Part shown: positions 36,551 to 44,825 of the stretch, piece after piece
How the letters are laid out: the number at the start of each line of letters is the position of its first letter
How positions within the stretch are numbered: position 1 is the first letter of the stretch
Notes under the pieces: model-generated
Told to the model about the DNA's origin: nothing
The model's input: only the letters and a program-made list of their open reading frames with translations
Databases searched by the model: none
Made by a program: the position numbers and the translations under genes
Source of the DNA: CAIZQW01 sp942493055
GTDB lineage: Bacteria; Verrucomicrobiota; Kiritimatiellia; RFP12; UBA1067
Direction of reading: 5' to 3'
NCBI GenBank assembly: GCA_942493055.1
Contig: OW818680.1
Coordinates: 496,001 to 560,000, forward strand
Length of the DNA stretch: 64,000 bases

Positions 36551-36864
36551 GAAAGTTTTACGCGAAGATCGCTATGAGAGGTGCTTGCACGGAAAGCCCC
36601 CGCGAGTGGCTGAATACAGCCGGGGCTTATCTCGTGCAAGCACCCGAGTATCACGCATTGACTCTGGGTGAAGGACGAGCTGTGCCGTCGGCTTATTCGC
36701 CGAATGCGTAGGACAACAAGTAGGCGCAGAGCACAAGCGTATCCGCGCAGTGAGAACGCTCACTTGAAGCCCGTTCCGGCAGCCGCCGGACGGGAGCGAT
36801 GAGCGCAAGCGAAAGAGCGGCACTCCGTCCTTCACCCAAATAGCGATCTTTGCGAAAAAGTTTC
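36551..36864. repeat. Structured palindromic element with 25-bp terminal inverted repeats (MITE-like or structured RNA)
   Basis: The ends 36551-36575 and 36840-36864 are inverted copies matching at 22 of 25 positions (GAAA-TTTT-CGC-AAGATCGCTAT core). Inside are two nested hairpin systems. The first is 36580-36644: a perfect 12-bp stem GGTGCTTGCACG/CGTGCAAGCACC, then AAGCCCC/GGGGCTT, then GGCTG-AATA-CAGCC. The second is 36665-36838: a perfect 13-bp stem TGGGTGAAGGACG/CGTCCTTCACCCA, then GTGCCG/CGGCAC, enclosing TCGGC-TTATTC-GCCGA, GTGAG..CTCAC and CCCGTTCCGGC-AGCC-GCCGGACGGG. No coding frame is credible. The unit fills the gap between convergent rlmN and the GH5 gene. The rest of that gap (36450-36550) has nothing else. 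Confidence 0.6.
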
Positions 36865-36889
36865 AAGAATGAAAGTTATAGACAAGCCC

Positions 36890-37864
36890 TTACCGGCGTG
36901 ACCGCAATAACTCAGCCCTGACGAACTTGCCAGACGGCGAAAGGTCCTCGGGACTCCAGCCTCCAAGCGGGCTTGCCTTTGGACGCAGCGCCGCAGAGGT
37001 CTCGACCTTGTCAGCGACCGACCAGTTGCACCAGCTCAAATTGTTTTCTTCCATAAACGTGAACCAGAGACGGCACTCCTCTTCATCCAGCTTGCCATTG
37101 CCGCTGGCCTCGCAGGTCCCCCACTCTGTCACGAAGAGCGCCACGCCATTCGAAAGTGCCGTGCGAGCTTTTTGGCGGAGCGACTCTTTATGGGTGGCTG
37201 CATAATAATGAAGCGTGTATGCCAGGTTAACGCCTTTAACGGGATTCAAAGCTGCCTTGTCAACATCCTGCGACCAGGTCTGCGTACCGAGCACAATCAC
37301 GTTATCGGGATCAATCGCGCGAATCTTCCCGACTACGGCCTCATGATAGGGTTTGATCACTGTTGCCCAGTCATGTTTTGCCAAAGGCTCGTTCCACGTC
37401 TCATAAATGATATTCGACTTCTTGCCGTAGGTGCGCGCGATCTCCTCAAAGAACGCGATGGCCTTGTCTGGGTGCTCATGGGCATTATGGGCATGCCAGT
37501 CCACAACGACATACAGTCCGCAATCGATCGCGGCTTGAATAACAACCTTTGCGCGGGCCATCTCGCGTTCCGGATGTCCCAGCACACCGTCTGGCGCAAC
37601 CCCGACTGCTACGCGCACAACGTCACAGGCCCAATCGCTTCGCAGCCAGTTCACGACGTTGGTGGTGTAATACTGTCCCATCCACTGGCTCCAGAAGAAG
37701 GACATACCGCGTAGCACCGCGGGTTCACCCGAACGTCCGACGATGCGATTCCCCTCGACACGCAGCGCCCCATACTTCTCCACGGGCGTCGGCCCACCTC
37801 GCGCGCCTGCGCAAAGCGATGTCCCGATGGCCAGTGCTAACGCACACACACGAGATAATCTCAT
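36890..37864 (-). CDS. GH5 family endoglucanase, secreted
   Basis: A 324-residue GH5 enzyme, probably subfamily 2. The ATG at 37864 has AAGGAG at about 11 nt and gives a signal peptide (MRLSRVCALALAIGTSLCAG); the longer frame is rejected. Catalytic residues are E159 (acid/base, YETWNEP) and E247 (nucleophile, FVTEWGT), with VLRGMSFFWSQW, YVVVDWHAHNAHEH and LHYYAATH lining the barrel as in Bacillus-type cellulases. It should cut beta-1,4-glucans. It has no carbohydrate-binding module. It stands apart from the main carbohydrate operon, just upstream of kbl-tdh in map order and transcribed with them. Confidence 0.93.
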   Translation of the reverse strand: MRLSRVCALALAIGTSLCAGARGGPTPVEKYGALRVEGNRIVGRSGEPAVLRGMSFFWSQWMGQYYTTNVVNWLRSDWACDVVRVAVGVAPDGVLGHPEREMARAKVVIQAAIDCGLYVVVDWHAHNAHEHPDKAIAFFEEIARTYGKKSNIIYETWNEPLAKHDWATVIKPYHEAVVGKIRAIDPDNVIVLGTQTWSQDVDKAALNPVKGVNLAYTLHYYAATHKESLRQKARTALSNGVALFVTEWGTCEASGNGKLDEEECRLWFTFMEENNLSWCNWSVADKVETSAALRPKASPLGGWSPEDLSPSGKFVRAELLRSRR

Positions 37865-37902
37865 TTGTCTAATGACTCCTTGATTTTTTTGAATTGTTTC
37901 GG

Positions 37903-39078
37903 TCAGAGCGCGTCGCGGACTTCGCTGAAGCATTTGACGGCGAAGGCGAGGTCTTCGCGGGTATGGGCTGCGGAGACTTGCGTGCGGATACGCGCCTGTC
38001 CCTGGGGGACCACGGGGTAGAAGAACCCGACGACATAAACGCCCTTTTCGAGCATGCGCCTCGACATCTCCTGGGCAAGCCGGGCATCACCCAGCATGAT
38101 CGGCACAATCGGATGTTCGCCGGGCTTGATGGTGAAGCCGGCATCGGTCAACGCCTGGCGGTACCAGGCTGTATTCTCGCGCAGGCGCACCAGAGCCTCC
38201 GGAAGGGTCTCCAACAGTTCTAGGGCCTTAATCGCCGCGCCTGCAATGGCTGGCGAAAGGGAATTGCTGAAGAGATAGGGACGCGAACGCTGGCGCAGCA
38301 ACTCGACGATCTCCTTGCGGGCCGAGGTATATCCGCCCCCTGCCCCGCCCAGCGCCTTGCCGAATGTCCCGGTGATGATATCGACGCGCCCCATGACACC
38401 ATTGTACTCATGCGAGCCGCGACCTGTCTTCCCGACAAAGCCGACGGCATGCGAATCATCGACCATGACCATCGCGCCATAGCGGTCGGCCATGTCACAA
38501 ATCGCTTTGACATTTGCAATCGTACCGTCCATCGAAAAGACGCCATCCGTCGCGATCAATTTGAAGCGCGCGGCAGAAGCCGCCTTCAGTTGCGTCTCCA
38601 AATCAGCCATGTCGTTATTGGCATACCGGAAGCGCTGCGCCTTGCACAGGCGCACACCATCAATGATACTCGCATGGTTCAGTGCATCGCTGATGATGGC
38701 ATCCTCCGCGCCGAGCAGGGTTTCAAAGAGGCCGCCATTCGCATCGAAGCAGGAGCTGTAGAGAATCGTGTCCTCCATTCCGAGGAAGGCCGAAAGTTTG
38801 GCCTCCAGTTGCTTATGGAGATCCTGCGTCCCGCAGATAAAGCGGACAGAGGCAAGTCCGAAGCCATGGGAATCCAGCGCCTCCTTTGCAGCCTTGATAA
38901 TCTCAGGATGGCTGGCAAAGCCCAGATAGTTATTCGCGCACAGGTTGAGCACTTTCTGGCCAGAGGTTGTCTGGATCCACGCCGATTGCGGCGTGGCGAT
39001 AAAGCGTTCGTTCTTGTAAAGCCCCTCGCTGCGGATGGAGGCGAGCACAGAGTCAAGATGTTGCTTCATGGTATACAT
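37903..39078 (-). CDS. kbl: Glycine C-acetyltransferase (2-amino-3-ketobutyrate CoA ligase)
   Basis: A 391-residue PLP enzyme of the alpha-oxoamine synthase family. K241 in GTFGKALGG is the Schiff-base lysine, H136 and D207/H210 (VDDSHAVGF) hold the cofactor, and NLCANNYLGFASHPEI is the usual start. It cleaves 2-amino-3-ketobutyrate with CoA to glycine and acetyl-CoA. It stands 6 bases behind tdh, whose product it uses, so the pair degrades threonine. GGGAG precedes the ATG at 9 nt. Confidence 0.95.
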   Translation of the reverse strand: MYTMKQHLDSVLASIRSEGLYKNERFIATPQSAWIQTTSGQKVLNLCANNYLGFASHPEIIKAAKEALDSHGFGLASVRFICGTQDLHKQLEAKLSAFLGMEDTILYSSCFDANGGLFETLLGAEDAIISDALNHASIIDGVRLCKAQRFRYANNDMADLETQLKAASAARFKLIATDGVFSMDGTIANVKAICDMADRYGAMVMVDDSHAVGFVGKTGRGSHEYNGVMGRVDIITGTFGKALGGAGGGYTSARKEIVELLRQRSRPYLFSNSLSPAIAGAAIKALELLETLPEALVRLRENTAWYRQALTDAGFTIKPGEHPIVPIMLGDARLAQEMSRRMLEKGVYVVGFFYPVVPQGQARIRTQVSAAHTREDLAFAVKCFSEVRDAL

Positions 39079-39084
39079 AACAGA

Positions 39085-40110
39085 TTACTCCCACGAAAGA
39101 ATCACTTTTCCGGAATTGCCGGAGCGCATGGCGTCAAAGCCCTTTTCAAATTCAGTGTAATGAAAACGGTGCGTGATGATCGGGGAGATATCCAGTCCCG
39201 ATTCGACCATGGCGCTCATCTTATACCAGGTCTCATACATCTCACGTCCATAGACGCCCTTGATGGTTAAACCGTTAAAGGTGACCTTATTCCAGTCGAT
39301 CACGGTATTATCCGGCAAGATGCCCAACTGTGCAATTTTTCCACCGTGGCACATATTATCAATCATCGTATTGAGGGCTGAGCCATTGCCGGACATTTCA
39401 AGGCCGACATCAAAGCCCTCCTTCATGCCGAGATCACGCTGGACATCCGACAGTTTTTCCTGGGTCACATTCACGGCGCGATCAATATTGAACTTCTTCG
39501 CCAATTCCAGGCGATAGGGATTCACATCTGTAATCACGACATACCGCGCCCCCGCCTTCTTGGCAATCGCGGCGGCCATGATTCCAATGGGGCCGGCGCC
39601 CGTGACCAGCACGTCTTCACCGACAAGGTTAAAGGAGAGTGCCGTGTGGGTCGCATTGCCGAGCGGATCAAAGATTGAGAGGATTTCATCCGATATCCGT
39701 GGGCTGCCATGCCAGACATTGGAGACCGGGATGGCCAAATATTCCGCGAAAGCGCCAATCCGGTTCACGCCGACGCCCTTGGTCTGAGCACAGAGATGTG
39801 AGCGGCCAGCAAGACAGTTACGGCAATGTCCGCAGACAATATGGCCCTCTCCACTGACGACATCCCCTACTTTTACAGCATGAACATTGGTCCCTATAGC
39901 AGACACCACACCCATAAACTCATGCCCAATAGTCATCGGGACAGGGATCGTCCGCTGCGACCAGGCATCCCAATTATAGATGTGGACATCGGTTCCACAA
40001 ATGGCAGTTTTACGTATTTTAATCAAAACTTCTTCATGTCCGATTTCCGGTACAGGCACATCACATAGCTTCAAACCAACATCCGCATGCGCTTTTACTA
40101 AGGCCTTCAT
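39085..40110 (-). CDS. tdh: L-threonine 3-dehydrogenase
   Basis: A 341-residue zinc alcohol-dehydrogenase-family enzyme, the same length as the E. coli protein. Catalytic zinc ligands are C38 (AICGTDVHIYNWD) and H63/E64 (IGHEF); the structural zinc site is CGHCRNCLAGRSHLC; and the NAD-binding GAGPIGIMAAAIAKKAGA follows. I took the ATG at 40110 with GGAGG about 11 nt upstream, since the ATG at 40128 only precedes the ribosome site. It oxidises threonine to 2-amino-3-ketobutyrate for Kbl. Confidence 0.96.
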   Translation of the reverse strand: MKALVKAHADVGLKLCDVPVPEIGHEEVLIKIRKTAICGTDVHIYNWDAWSQRTIPVPMTIGHEFMGVVSAIGTNVHAVKVGDVVSGEGHIVCGHCRNCLAGRSHLCAQTKGVGVNRIGAFAEYLAIPVSNVWHGSPRISDEILSIFDPLGNATHTALSFNLVGEDVLVTGAGPIGIMAAAIAKKAGARYVVITDVNPYRLELAKKFNIDRAVNVTQEKLSDVQRDLGMKEGFDVGLEMSGNGSALNTMIDNMCHGGKIAQLGILPDNTVIDWNKVTFNGLTIKGVYGREMYETWYKMSAMVESGLDISPIITHRFHYTEFEKGFDAMRSGNSGKVILSWE

Positions 40111-40141
40111 ATTACACAATACCTCCATTTATGATTAAAAT

Positions 40142-40170
40142 ATAATATCATAATTCTATAACCACTTCAA
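40142..40170 (-). promoter_or_regulatory. Sigma70-type promoter for tdh-kbl
   Basis: On the minus strand, TTGAAG (40170-40165) and TATTAT (40147-40142) are 17 bases apart, about 32 bases before the tdh ATG. The spacing is ideal and each box matches consensus at 4-5 of 6 positions. Confidence 0.6.
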
Positions 40171-40196
40171 TTAGGAAAAGAGCTGATGACTATTTT

Positions 40197-40218
40197 GGTA
40201 ACTTTTTGGTAACTTTTT
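40197..40218. promoter_or_regulatory. Tandem 11-bp direct repeat, operator-like
   Basis: GGTAACTTTTT occurs twice in perfect tandem (40197-40207 and 40208-40218), one helical turn apart. It lies between the two divergent promoters, 10 bases upstream of the plus-strand -35. Position and period suit binding of an activator to one DNA face. The cognate factor is unknown; the T-rich unit could also be a simple slippage repeat. Confidence 0.5.
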
Positions 40219-40227
40219 GAATACCAT

Positions 40228-40257
40228 TTGACAAGACCTCTACTAAAGGCGTATTAT
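40228..40257 (+). promoter_or_regulatory. Strong sigma70-type promoter for the FecR/cAMP-module operon
   Basis: TTGACA (40228-40233, perfect -35) and TATTAT (40252-40257) with an 18-base spacer, 37 bases before the gene start at 40295. This is one of the best promoter matches in the window. Confidence 0.7.
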
Positions 40258-40294
40258 AACACCATAAAAACTAATTAAACGTATGGAGTTAATC

Positions 40295-41029
40295 ATGAAC
40301 CACACCTGTATGTGCAGACTCATCCTTGCTAGCGCAATGCTTGGAACATTCACAAGCTTTGGCCAGACAATCGGAAAGGTTTTCCTTTTAAAAGGTGATG
40401 CTGTAACCTTTACGGAGGCTAATCCTAAAGAGGTAAAGGTTGTTCAAAACGGTCCGGTACAAAGCAAAGACATTATGCGTACAGGGGCCAACGCCAACCT
40501 TGAAATCGGTTTTCTGGATGCCACGAGTTGCAAACTGGGGCCCTCAACAGAGCTTTCGATCGAAGAATACCGTTTTGTAAGGGATCAGCAAAATTCCGCT
40601 TTTAAGGCGAACCTAAAAAAGGGGAAAGCGACCTTTACAACGGGCAAGATGGTCAATGACAATCCTGAAAACTTTAAGATTACGACCCCCTCTGCGACTG
40701 TGGGTGTGCGTGGATGCCTGTTCGACCTGGAACAGGAGGAGACTGATCGCCTCGTCATAAACGTGATTGAAGTTGGCAAAACCAATGAACCCAGCATTTT
40801 TGTTACGGCCCTCAACGGCGTACGGTACGAGTTCAAAGCTCCTGGCCGTATTGTCATTGAGAACAATAAGATTATTGAGATCGGCCCCGCCATACTCCTA
40901 CGTCCGCCGATCACGGTGTTTCCGGAGTTCACAATGCCCGTTCCGGGTGTCATACAAAATGACAAGCCCGCACCCCATATTGACAAGCAACCCATTGATC
41001 AGCCGACATATCCGCCGTTTATGCCATGA
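40295..41029 (+). CDS. Secreted FecR-domain protein
   Basis: A 244-residue protein; the ATG at 40295 has GGAG at 6 nt. A signal peptide (MNHTCMCRLILASAMLGTFTS) precedes a FecR domain spanning about 26-190. Landmarks are KVFLLKGDAVTF, LEIGFLDATSCKLGPST, NFKITTPSATVGVRG and VTALNGVRYEF. The tail is Pro-rich. Unlike the regulator at 17949 it has no cytoplasmic part, so it is a periplasmic or surface protein. FecR-domain proteins of this kind often neighbour CHASE2 cyclases. It opens the operon containing the barrel, MBL, MscS and cyclase genes. Confidence 0.85.
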   Translation: MNHTCMCRLILASAMLGTFTSFGQTIGKVFLLKGDAVTFTEANPKEVKVVQNGPVQSKDIMRTGANANLEIGFLDATSCKLGPSTELSIEEYRFVRDQQNSAFKANLKKGKATFTTGKMVNDNPENFKITTPSATVGVRGCLFDLEQEETDRLVINVIEVGKTNEPSIFVTALNGVRYEFKAPGRIVIENNKIIEIGPAILLRPPITVFPEFTMPVPGVIQNDKPAPHIDKQPIDQPTYPPFMP

Positions 41030-41096
41030 TCCCCTAATGAACCGTAAACATCTGATCGGATGATTCTATTTTAATCGACTGTATCCAGGAGAAACC

Positions 41097-42362
41097 ATGA
41101 AAAAAACAACCTTGATTATTTCAGTAGTTTTAGCGGCAGTGACTCTGATGGGCGCAACGCCCCAGGAGGAGTTCGCAGCAGCTTCGGATGCTCTATTCAG
41201 CACCCCAAACCCGACCGTCGACATGCACCTGCGTCTTGCCGATTCGGCAGTCGCGATCGGCTTGTCGACCATTGCCATCCCCATTTATGAGCGCGCCATC
41301 CAACTGGGGTCAGACACGGTTGCAACGCGCGAGAAACTCGCCAAGTGCTACGAGCGTGTCGGCATGTACACGGATGCGCGTGACATGTACCGCATGATCG
41401 TGAAGATGAGCGCAGATGAAGAGATTCGTGACACCGCAAACGCAAAGGCCAAGGAACTCTCCCGCCTCGTAACACCGACATGGATTGTCAACGGGAAAAT
41501 CACGGCCTCCACCTTCTATGATTCGAATGTCAACTATGCGCCTAACAGCCCCAATCTGCCAGCCGGCTGGCTGCCTGGAATGCCGCGTGGCGCTTCTGCC
41601 TTGGAGTCCTGGGGCGGAGCCCTGGCTGGTAACTTCGATGCCGCTTATCAGCTGCCAGACTCTGACTGGTCGATCTTCTCCCGGGCAAGTCTCTATAGTT
41701 ATAACGTGGAAGAGGGGCAGGATTACAGCATTTATATGGGGTCCTTCGCACTGGGGCCTCGTCTGAGAATGGAAAAATCGCTTTTGGATTTGCCGTTGCA
41801 AGTGGATTATTTTGGCAGAGGTGGCATCAATAAGTTTTTCTCTTATGGCTTCATGCCCGCTTACGCGTACATGCAATCCAAAACCCTCTGCCATACCGTG
41901 AGGCTGGGTGTCGAAAACCGTTATTACCTGAATGTGCCGGACAAAAATTTTTACAGGCAGGACTCCCTTTTCTATTCAGCGCAGTATGCTGTGCGCAAAA
42001 ATCTTGAGACCATTCCGCTCGGCATCTCCCTTTCGGTTCGTCCAGGCTACGAAGATACAGACATGAAGGGGTTCGACGGCGCCCATCTTGAGACCTCTGC
42101 CATGCTCGACTACAAGGTTACGTCCACAATCACCGTCTATGGCGGCCTCTTAGGCTATTGGGGATGGTATCGGGACGAGATGCCCGGACGTGCAACTGTT
42201 CGGAACGATGAGCAGATCATGGGTGTTGTCGGCATCCAGAAGGCGTGGGGCAGCCGATGGACGACTGACTTCTCCTATCGTTACACGGACAATCAGTCCT
42301 CCCTTGCGGACTACATCTATAACCGACACTTTGTAACTCTTTCACTGAGTTATTACTTTTAA
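41097..42362 (+). CDS. TPR plus outer-membrane beta-barrel protein
   Basis: A 421-residue exported protein (MKKTTLIISVVLAAVTLMGA). Residues about 45-125 form tetratricopeptide-like helices (STIAIPIYERAIQLGSDTVA, KLAKCYERVGMYTDARDMYR). From about 135 on, alternating aromatic and polar beta strands (WIVNGKITASTFYDSNVNYA) lead to a terminal LSYYF, the phenylalanine-ended signature of outer-membrane barrels. It may be a porin, or an anchor that exports or displays material. The domain plan resembles surface-assembly barrels with periplasmic TPRs. Its position between the FecR and cyclase genes suggests a signal-input role. Confidence 0.72.
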   Translation: MKKTTLIISVVLAAVTLMGATPQEEFAAASDALFSTPNPTVDMHLRLADSAVAIGLSTIAIPIYERAIQLGSDTVATREKLAKCYERVGMYTDARDMYRMIVKMSADEEIRDTANAKAKELSRLVTPTWIVNGKITASTFYDSNVNYAPNSPNLPAGWLPGMPRGASALESWGGALAGNFDAAYQLPDSDWSIFSRASLYSYNVEEGQDYSIYMGSFALGPRLRMEKSLLDLPLQVDYFGRGGINKFFSYGFMPAYAYMQSKTLCHTVRLGVENRYYLNVPDKNFYRQDSLFYSAQYAVRKNLETIPLGISLSVRPGYEDTDMKGFDGAHLETSAMLDYKVTSTITVYGGLLGYWGWYRDEMPGRATVRNDEQIMGVVGIQKAWGSRWTTDFSYRYTDNQSSLADYIYNRHFVTLSLSYYF

Positions 42363-42369
42363 ATGAATT

Positions 42370-43230
42370 ATGGAAGCTCCTGTAAGCCCTTCTCCCACCT
42401 TTGAAGCCGCTGGCGTGCGAGGTAGCCACGTCACGACAGATGTGCATTTTGACTATTACGGGGGCGACACGACATGTCTGTTATTAACCAGCAGCGCTGG
42501 CGAACATCTGCTGGTGGATGGCGGGTCTGGGCTCTTCCGGTTTAATTCCGTCATCAACAGCGATACGGATATTCACATATTTATATCGCATCCGCATTTT
42601 GACCATATTCAAGGCTTTTTCTTCCTCGACTCATTTTACAGGACTGGCAAAAAAGTGATTGTGCACTGTTCGAAGGCAACCCAGAGTGCGTTGACACATG
42701 TATTCGCCCCCCCCTACTTTCCGATCTCGCTCGCAGAGCTTCCCTCCCCCCCCACCTGGGATATTTTCGCTGACCCTGCTGGAACGACTCAATTCAATAC
42801 GCCCTCCTTCCTCTGCGAGGCCATGCCGATTCCGCATCCAGGAGGGGCTCACGGCCTGTTGGCGACTGACAAGCGGACCGAGCAATCCATCCTCATCCTC
42901 AATGATATCGAGATACAGCCCGATGAGGCCTTCGAAAAACAAACCGGCTTAGAAGCGCTTCTGAACTGCGCAGCGAAATGTAAATCCATTGACACCTTAA
43001 TCATCGATGCCATGTACGAACCCTCGGAAATGGTAACACACAAAGGCTGGGGCCACACGGACTTCATGACCGCGTCTCGCTTTGGCAATCATCTCCGCGC
43101 ACGTCATATTTGCCTGGCGCATCACAACCCAACCGCCTCGGATGATGTTTTGGCCAGCCGGCAAAAGGCACTTCCGTCTCCTAACGTTTCGTTCTTGCGG
43201 CAACATCTCGTACACCCTTGGAAGGTCTAA
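42370..43230 (+). CDS. MBL-fold hydrolase, candidate class II cyclic-nucleotide phosphodiesterase
   Basis: A 286-residue metallo-beta-lactamase-fold protein without a signal peptide. Zinc ligands are H74-P-H76-F-D78-H79 (FISHPHFDHIQG); further ligands are expected in PIPHPGGAHG and the C-terminal LAHHNP. YYGGDTTCLLLTSSAGEHLLVDGG is the first strand. The HxHxDH-I-x-G pattern is close to the class II cAMP phosphodiesterase signature (HxHLDH-hydrophobic-x-G), with Phe for Leu, and related proteins are often annotated that way. It lies 2 bases before a cNMP-binding channel and one gene before an adenylate cyclase, so cAMP hydrolysis is a good guess. Other hydrolase activities remain possible. Confidence 0.75.
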   Translation: MEAPVSPSPTFEAAGVRGSHVTTDVHFDYYGGDTTCLLLTSSAGEHLLVDGGSGLFRFNSVINSDTDIHIFISHPHFDHIQGFFFLDSFYRTGKKVIVHCSKATQSALTHVFAPPYFPISLAELPSPPTWDIFADPAGTTQFNTPSFLCEAMPIPHPGGAHGLLATDKRTEQSILILNDIEIQPDEAFEKQTGLEALLNCAAKCKSIDTLIIDAMYEPSEMVTHKGWGHTDFMTASRFGNHLRARHICLAHHNPTASDDVLASRQKALPSPNVSFLRQHLVHPWKV

Positions 43231-43232
43231 GC

Positions 43233-44825
43233 ATGAAGCAACTTATCTCCGGCATCTTGGAGTATACCGATGTCATTATTGTTTTTATTCTAACATTTGT
43301 TCTCGCAAGCTTACTCCAATACAAACTGAAACGTTTAAAACTCACCCCGGGAACACAGACGCATCGTCTGATGTATGCGCTTTCACATTTTGCGTTTCCC
43401 TTGTTCGTGCTTGTTGTCTCGCTCTTCTTCTTCTACTATCGTGAATGTAGCGCGTATCCGATTTATAGTGCCTGGTTAATCCTCTGGGGGACACTCACCC
43501 TGCTGAGTATTGCCGATTTTCTTGTCGTCCAAATCTCCATTGCACTCGTTGGAAAATGTCAAATACCCAAAGTGCTTCGCAACCTGGCTCAAGCCGTCAT
43601 CTTCTCCATCATCCTTTTCTTTGTCCTGAGTTCTGTTTTAGGAAAAGACATCAGCGTCCTGATGACCTCTTCAGCGATTTTGACGGGCATCCTCGGCTTT
43701 GCCATGCAAGGGATCTTCAGCAATGTGGTCGCAGGTGCTGTAATTCACTCCTCCGGGCGGTTCAATATTGGCGACTGGGTGATGGTTGGGGGTCACGACG
43801 GACACATTACGCAGATTAACTGGAGTGACACATGGATTACAACACTTTCAGGCAATCTTGTCTCTGTCCCGAACGCCTCTGTCCTCTCATCAACCATTGT
43901 GAACAATTCAGCCCCCACACGTAGCGGGCGTCTCAATATTGCCTTCTCGGCAAGCTATGACAGTCCGCCACATGAAGTCAAGCAATGCCTCGTAGAAGCC
44001 GCACTGGAGTGCCAATACACATCACTCTATCACCAGCACCCGGAGCCCTGCGTCCTGCTCACCTCCTATTCAGACTTTGCCGTCAACTATGAGCTGCGGG
44101 TCTGGATCACCGATTACAACAATTACCACCCGGCTATTGGTGCGATCAACGAGGCTGTCTGGTACAAATTCAAGCGAAAGGGGATTGAAATCCCCTTCCC
44201 CATGTCGGGCAGGCTCATGGAAAATGTGCTCCTGGCTGCGGCGCGCATTAATCAAGTCGCCCCGGCTGATCCCATTGATGCCGAAAATATTCTCGTCGAC
44301 CTTTTCAACAGTGACTTTGTCAAAAAGCTGATCCCGGCTACAGCCCTTCCCCAGAATCAGCTTCCAGCCCTTTTCAAGACTGTTGCCCATGAATTTTATC
44401 GCGTCACCTTCACAGCAGGCGAATATATTTTCCGGCAAGGAGCGAAAGATGATGAGGCCCTCTACATCTTTGTCGCTGGAAAACTCGCGGGCGAAATGCG
44501 CCTTGCCGACGGAAAGATTGTCCCCTTTGAACCTGAAAAGGGATGTCTCCTGGGCGAAATGAGTTTTCTGACAGGCGCGCCACGAGCAGCCTCCATCAAA
44601 GTGCTGGAGACCGCAAGTCTTCTTAAAGTTGCGCCCTCCACGATGCGAAAACTCGTCCATGCGGTCCCCCCGCTGATGGACGCGCTCTCGCAATTGGCTG
44701 TTGATCGCACACAGCAGATCGAATCCTCTTTATCCAAGACCCTCTCGCAAGAGAAGACTGACCAGATCCGGAAATCCATGTTCAGGCGCTTTTGGAACGT
44801 GCTTATGCGAGATGACGAACAATGA
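43233..44825 (+). CDS. MscS-family channel with C-terminal cyclic-nucleotide-binding domain (bCNG type)
   Basis: A 530-residue membrane channel; the ATG at 43233 has GGAAGG at 7 nt. Five or so hydrophobic segments occupy 1-170. The pore helix is ILTGILGFAMQGIFSNVVAG, with the usual Gly/Ala packing, and the MscS beta domain follows (IGDWVMVGG..NLVSVPNASVLSS). Residues about 383-475 are a cNMP-binding domain with an intact phosphate-binding cassette (GEMSFLTGAPRAAS, E442 and R451). Bacterial channels with this layout are gated by cAMP and are only weakly mechanosensitive. It overlaps the cyclase start by four bases, so supply and sensing of cAMP are coupled. The ion conducted is unknown. Confidence 0.9.
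   Translation: MKQLISGILEYTDVIIVFILTFVLASLLQYKLKRLKLTPGTQTHRLMYALSHFAFPLFVLVVSLFFFYYRECSAYPIYSAWLILWGTLTLLSIADFLVVQISIALVGKCQIPKVLRNLAQAVIFSIILFFVLSSVLGKDISVLMTSSAILTGILGFAMQGIFSNVVAGAVIHSSGRFNIGDWVMVGGHDGHITQINWSDTWITTLSGNLVSVPNASVLSSTIVNNSAPTRSGRLNIAFSASYDSPPHEVKQCLVEAALECQYTSLYHQHPEPCVLLTSYSDFAVNYELRVWITDYNNYHPAIGAINEAVWYKFKRKGIEIPFPMSGRLMENVLLAAARINQVAPADPIDAENILVDLFNSDFVKKLIPATALPQNQLPALFKTVAHEFYRVTFTAGEYIFRQGAKDDEALYIFVAGKLAGEMRLADGKIVPFEPEKGCLLGEMSFLTGAPRAASIKVLETASLLKVAPSTMRKLVHAVPPLMDALSQLAVDRTQQIESSLSKTLSQEKTDQIRKSMFRRFWNVLMRDDEQ

Noticed and set aside
36551..36864. RNase P RNA, tmRNA or group II intron in the structured element
   Set aside because: None of the conserved cores of these RNAs could be found in either orientation.
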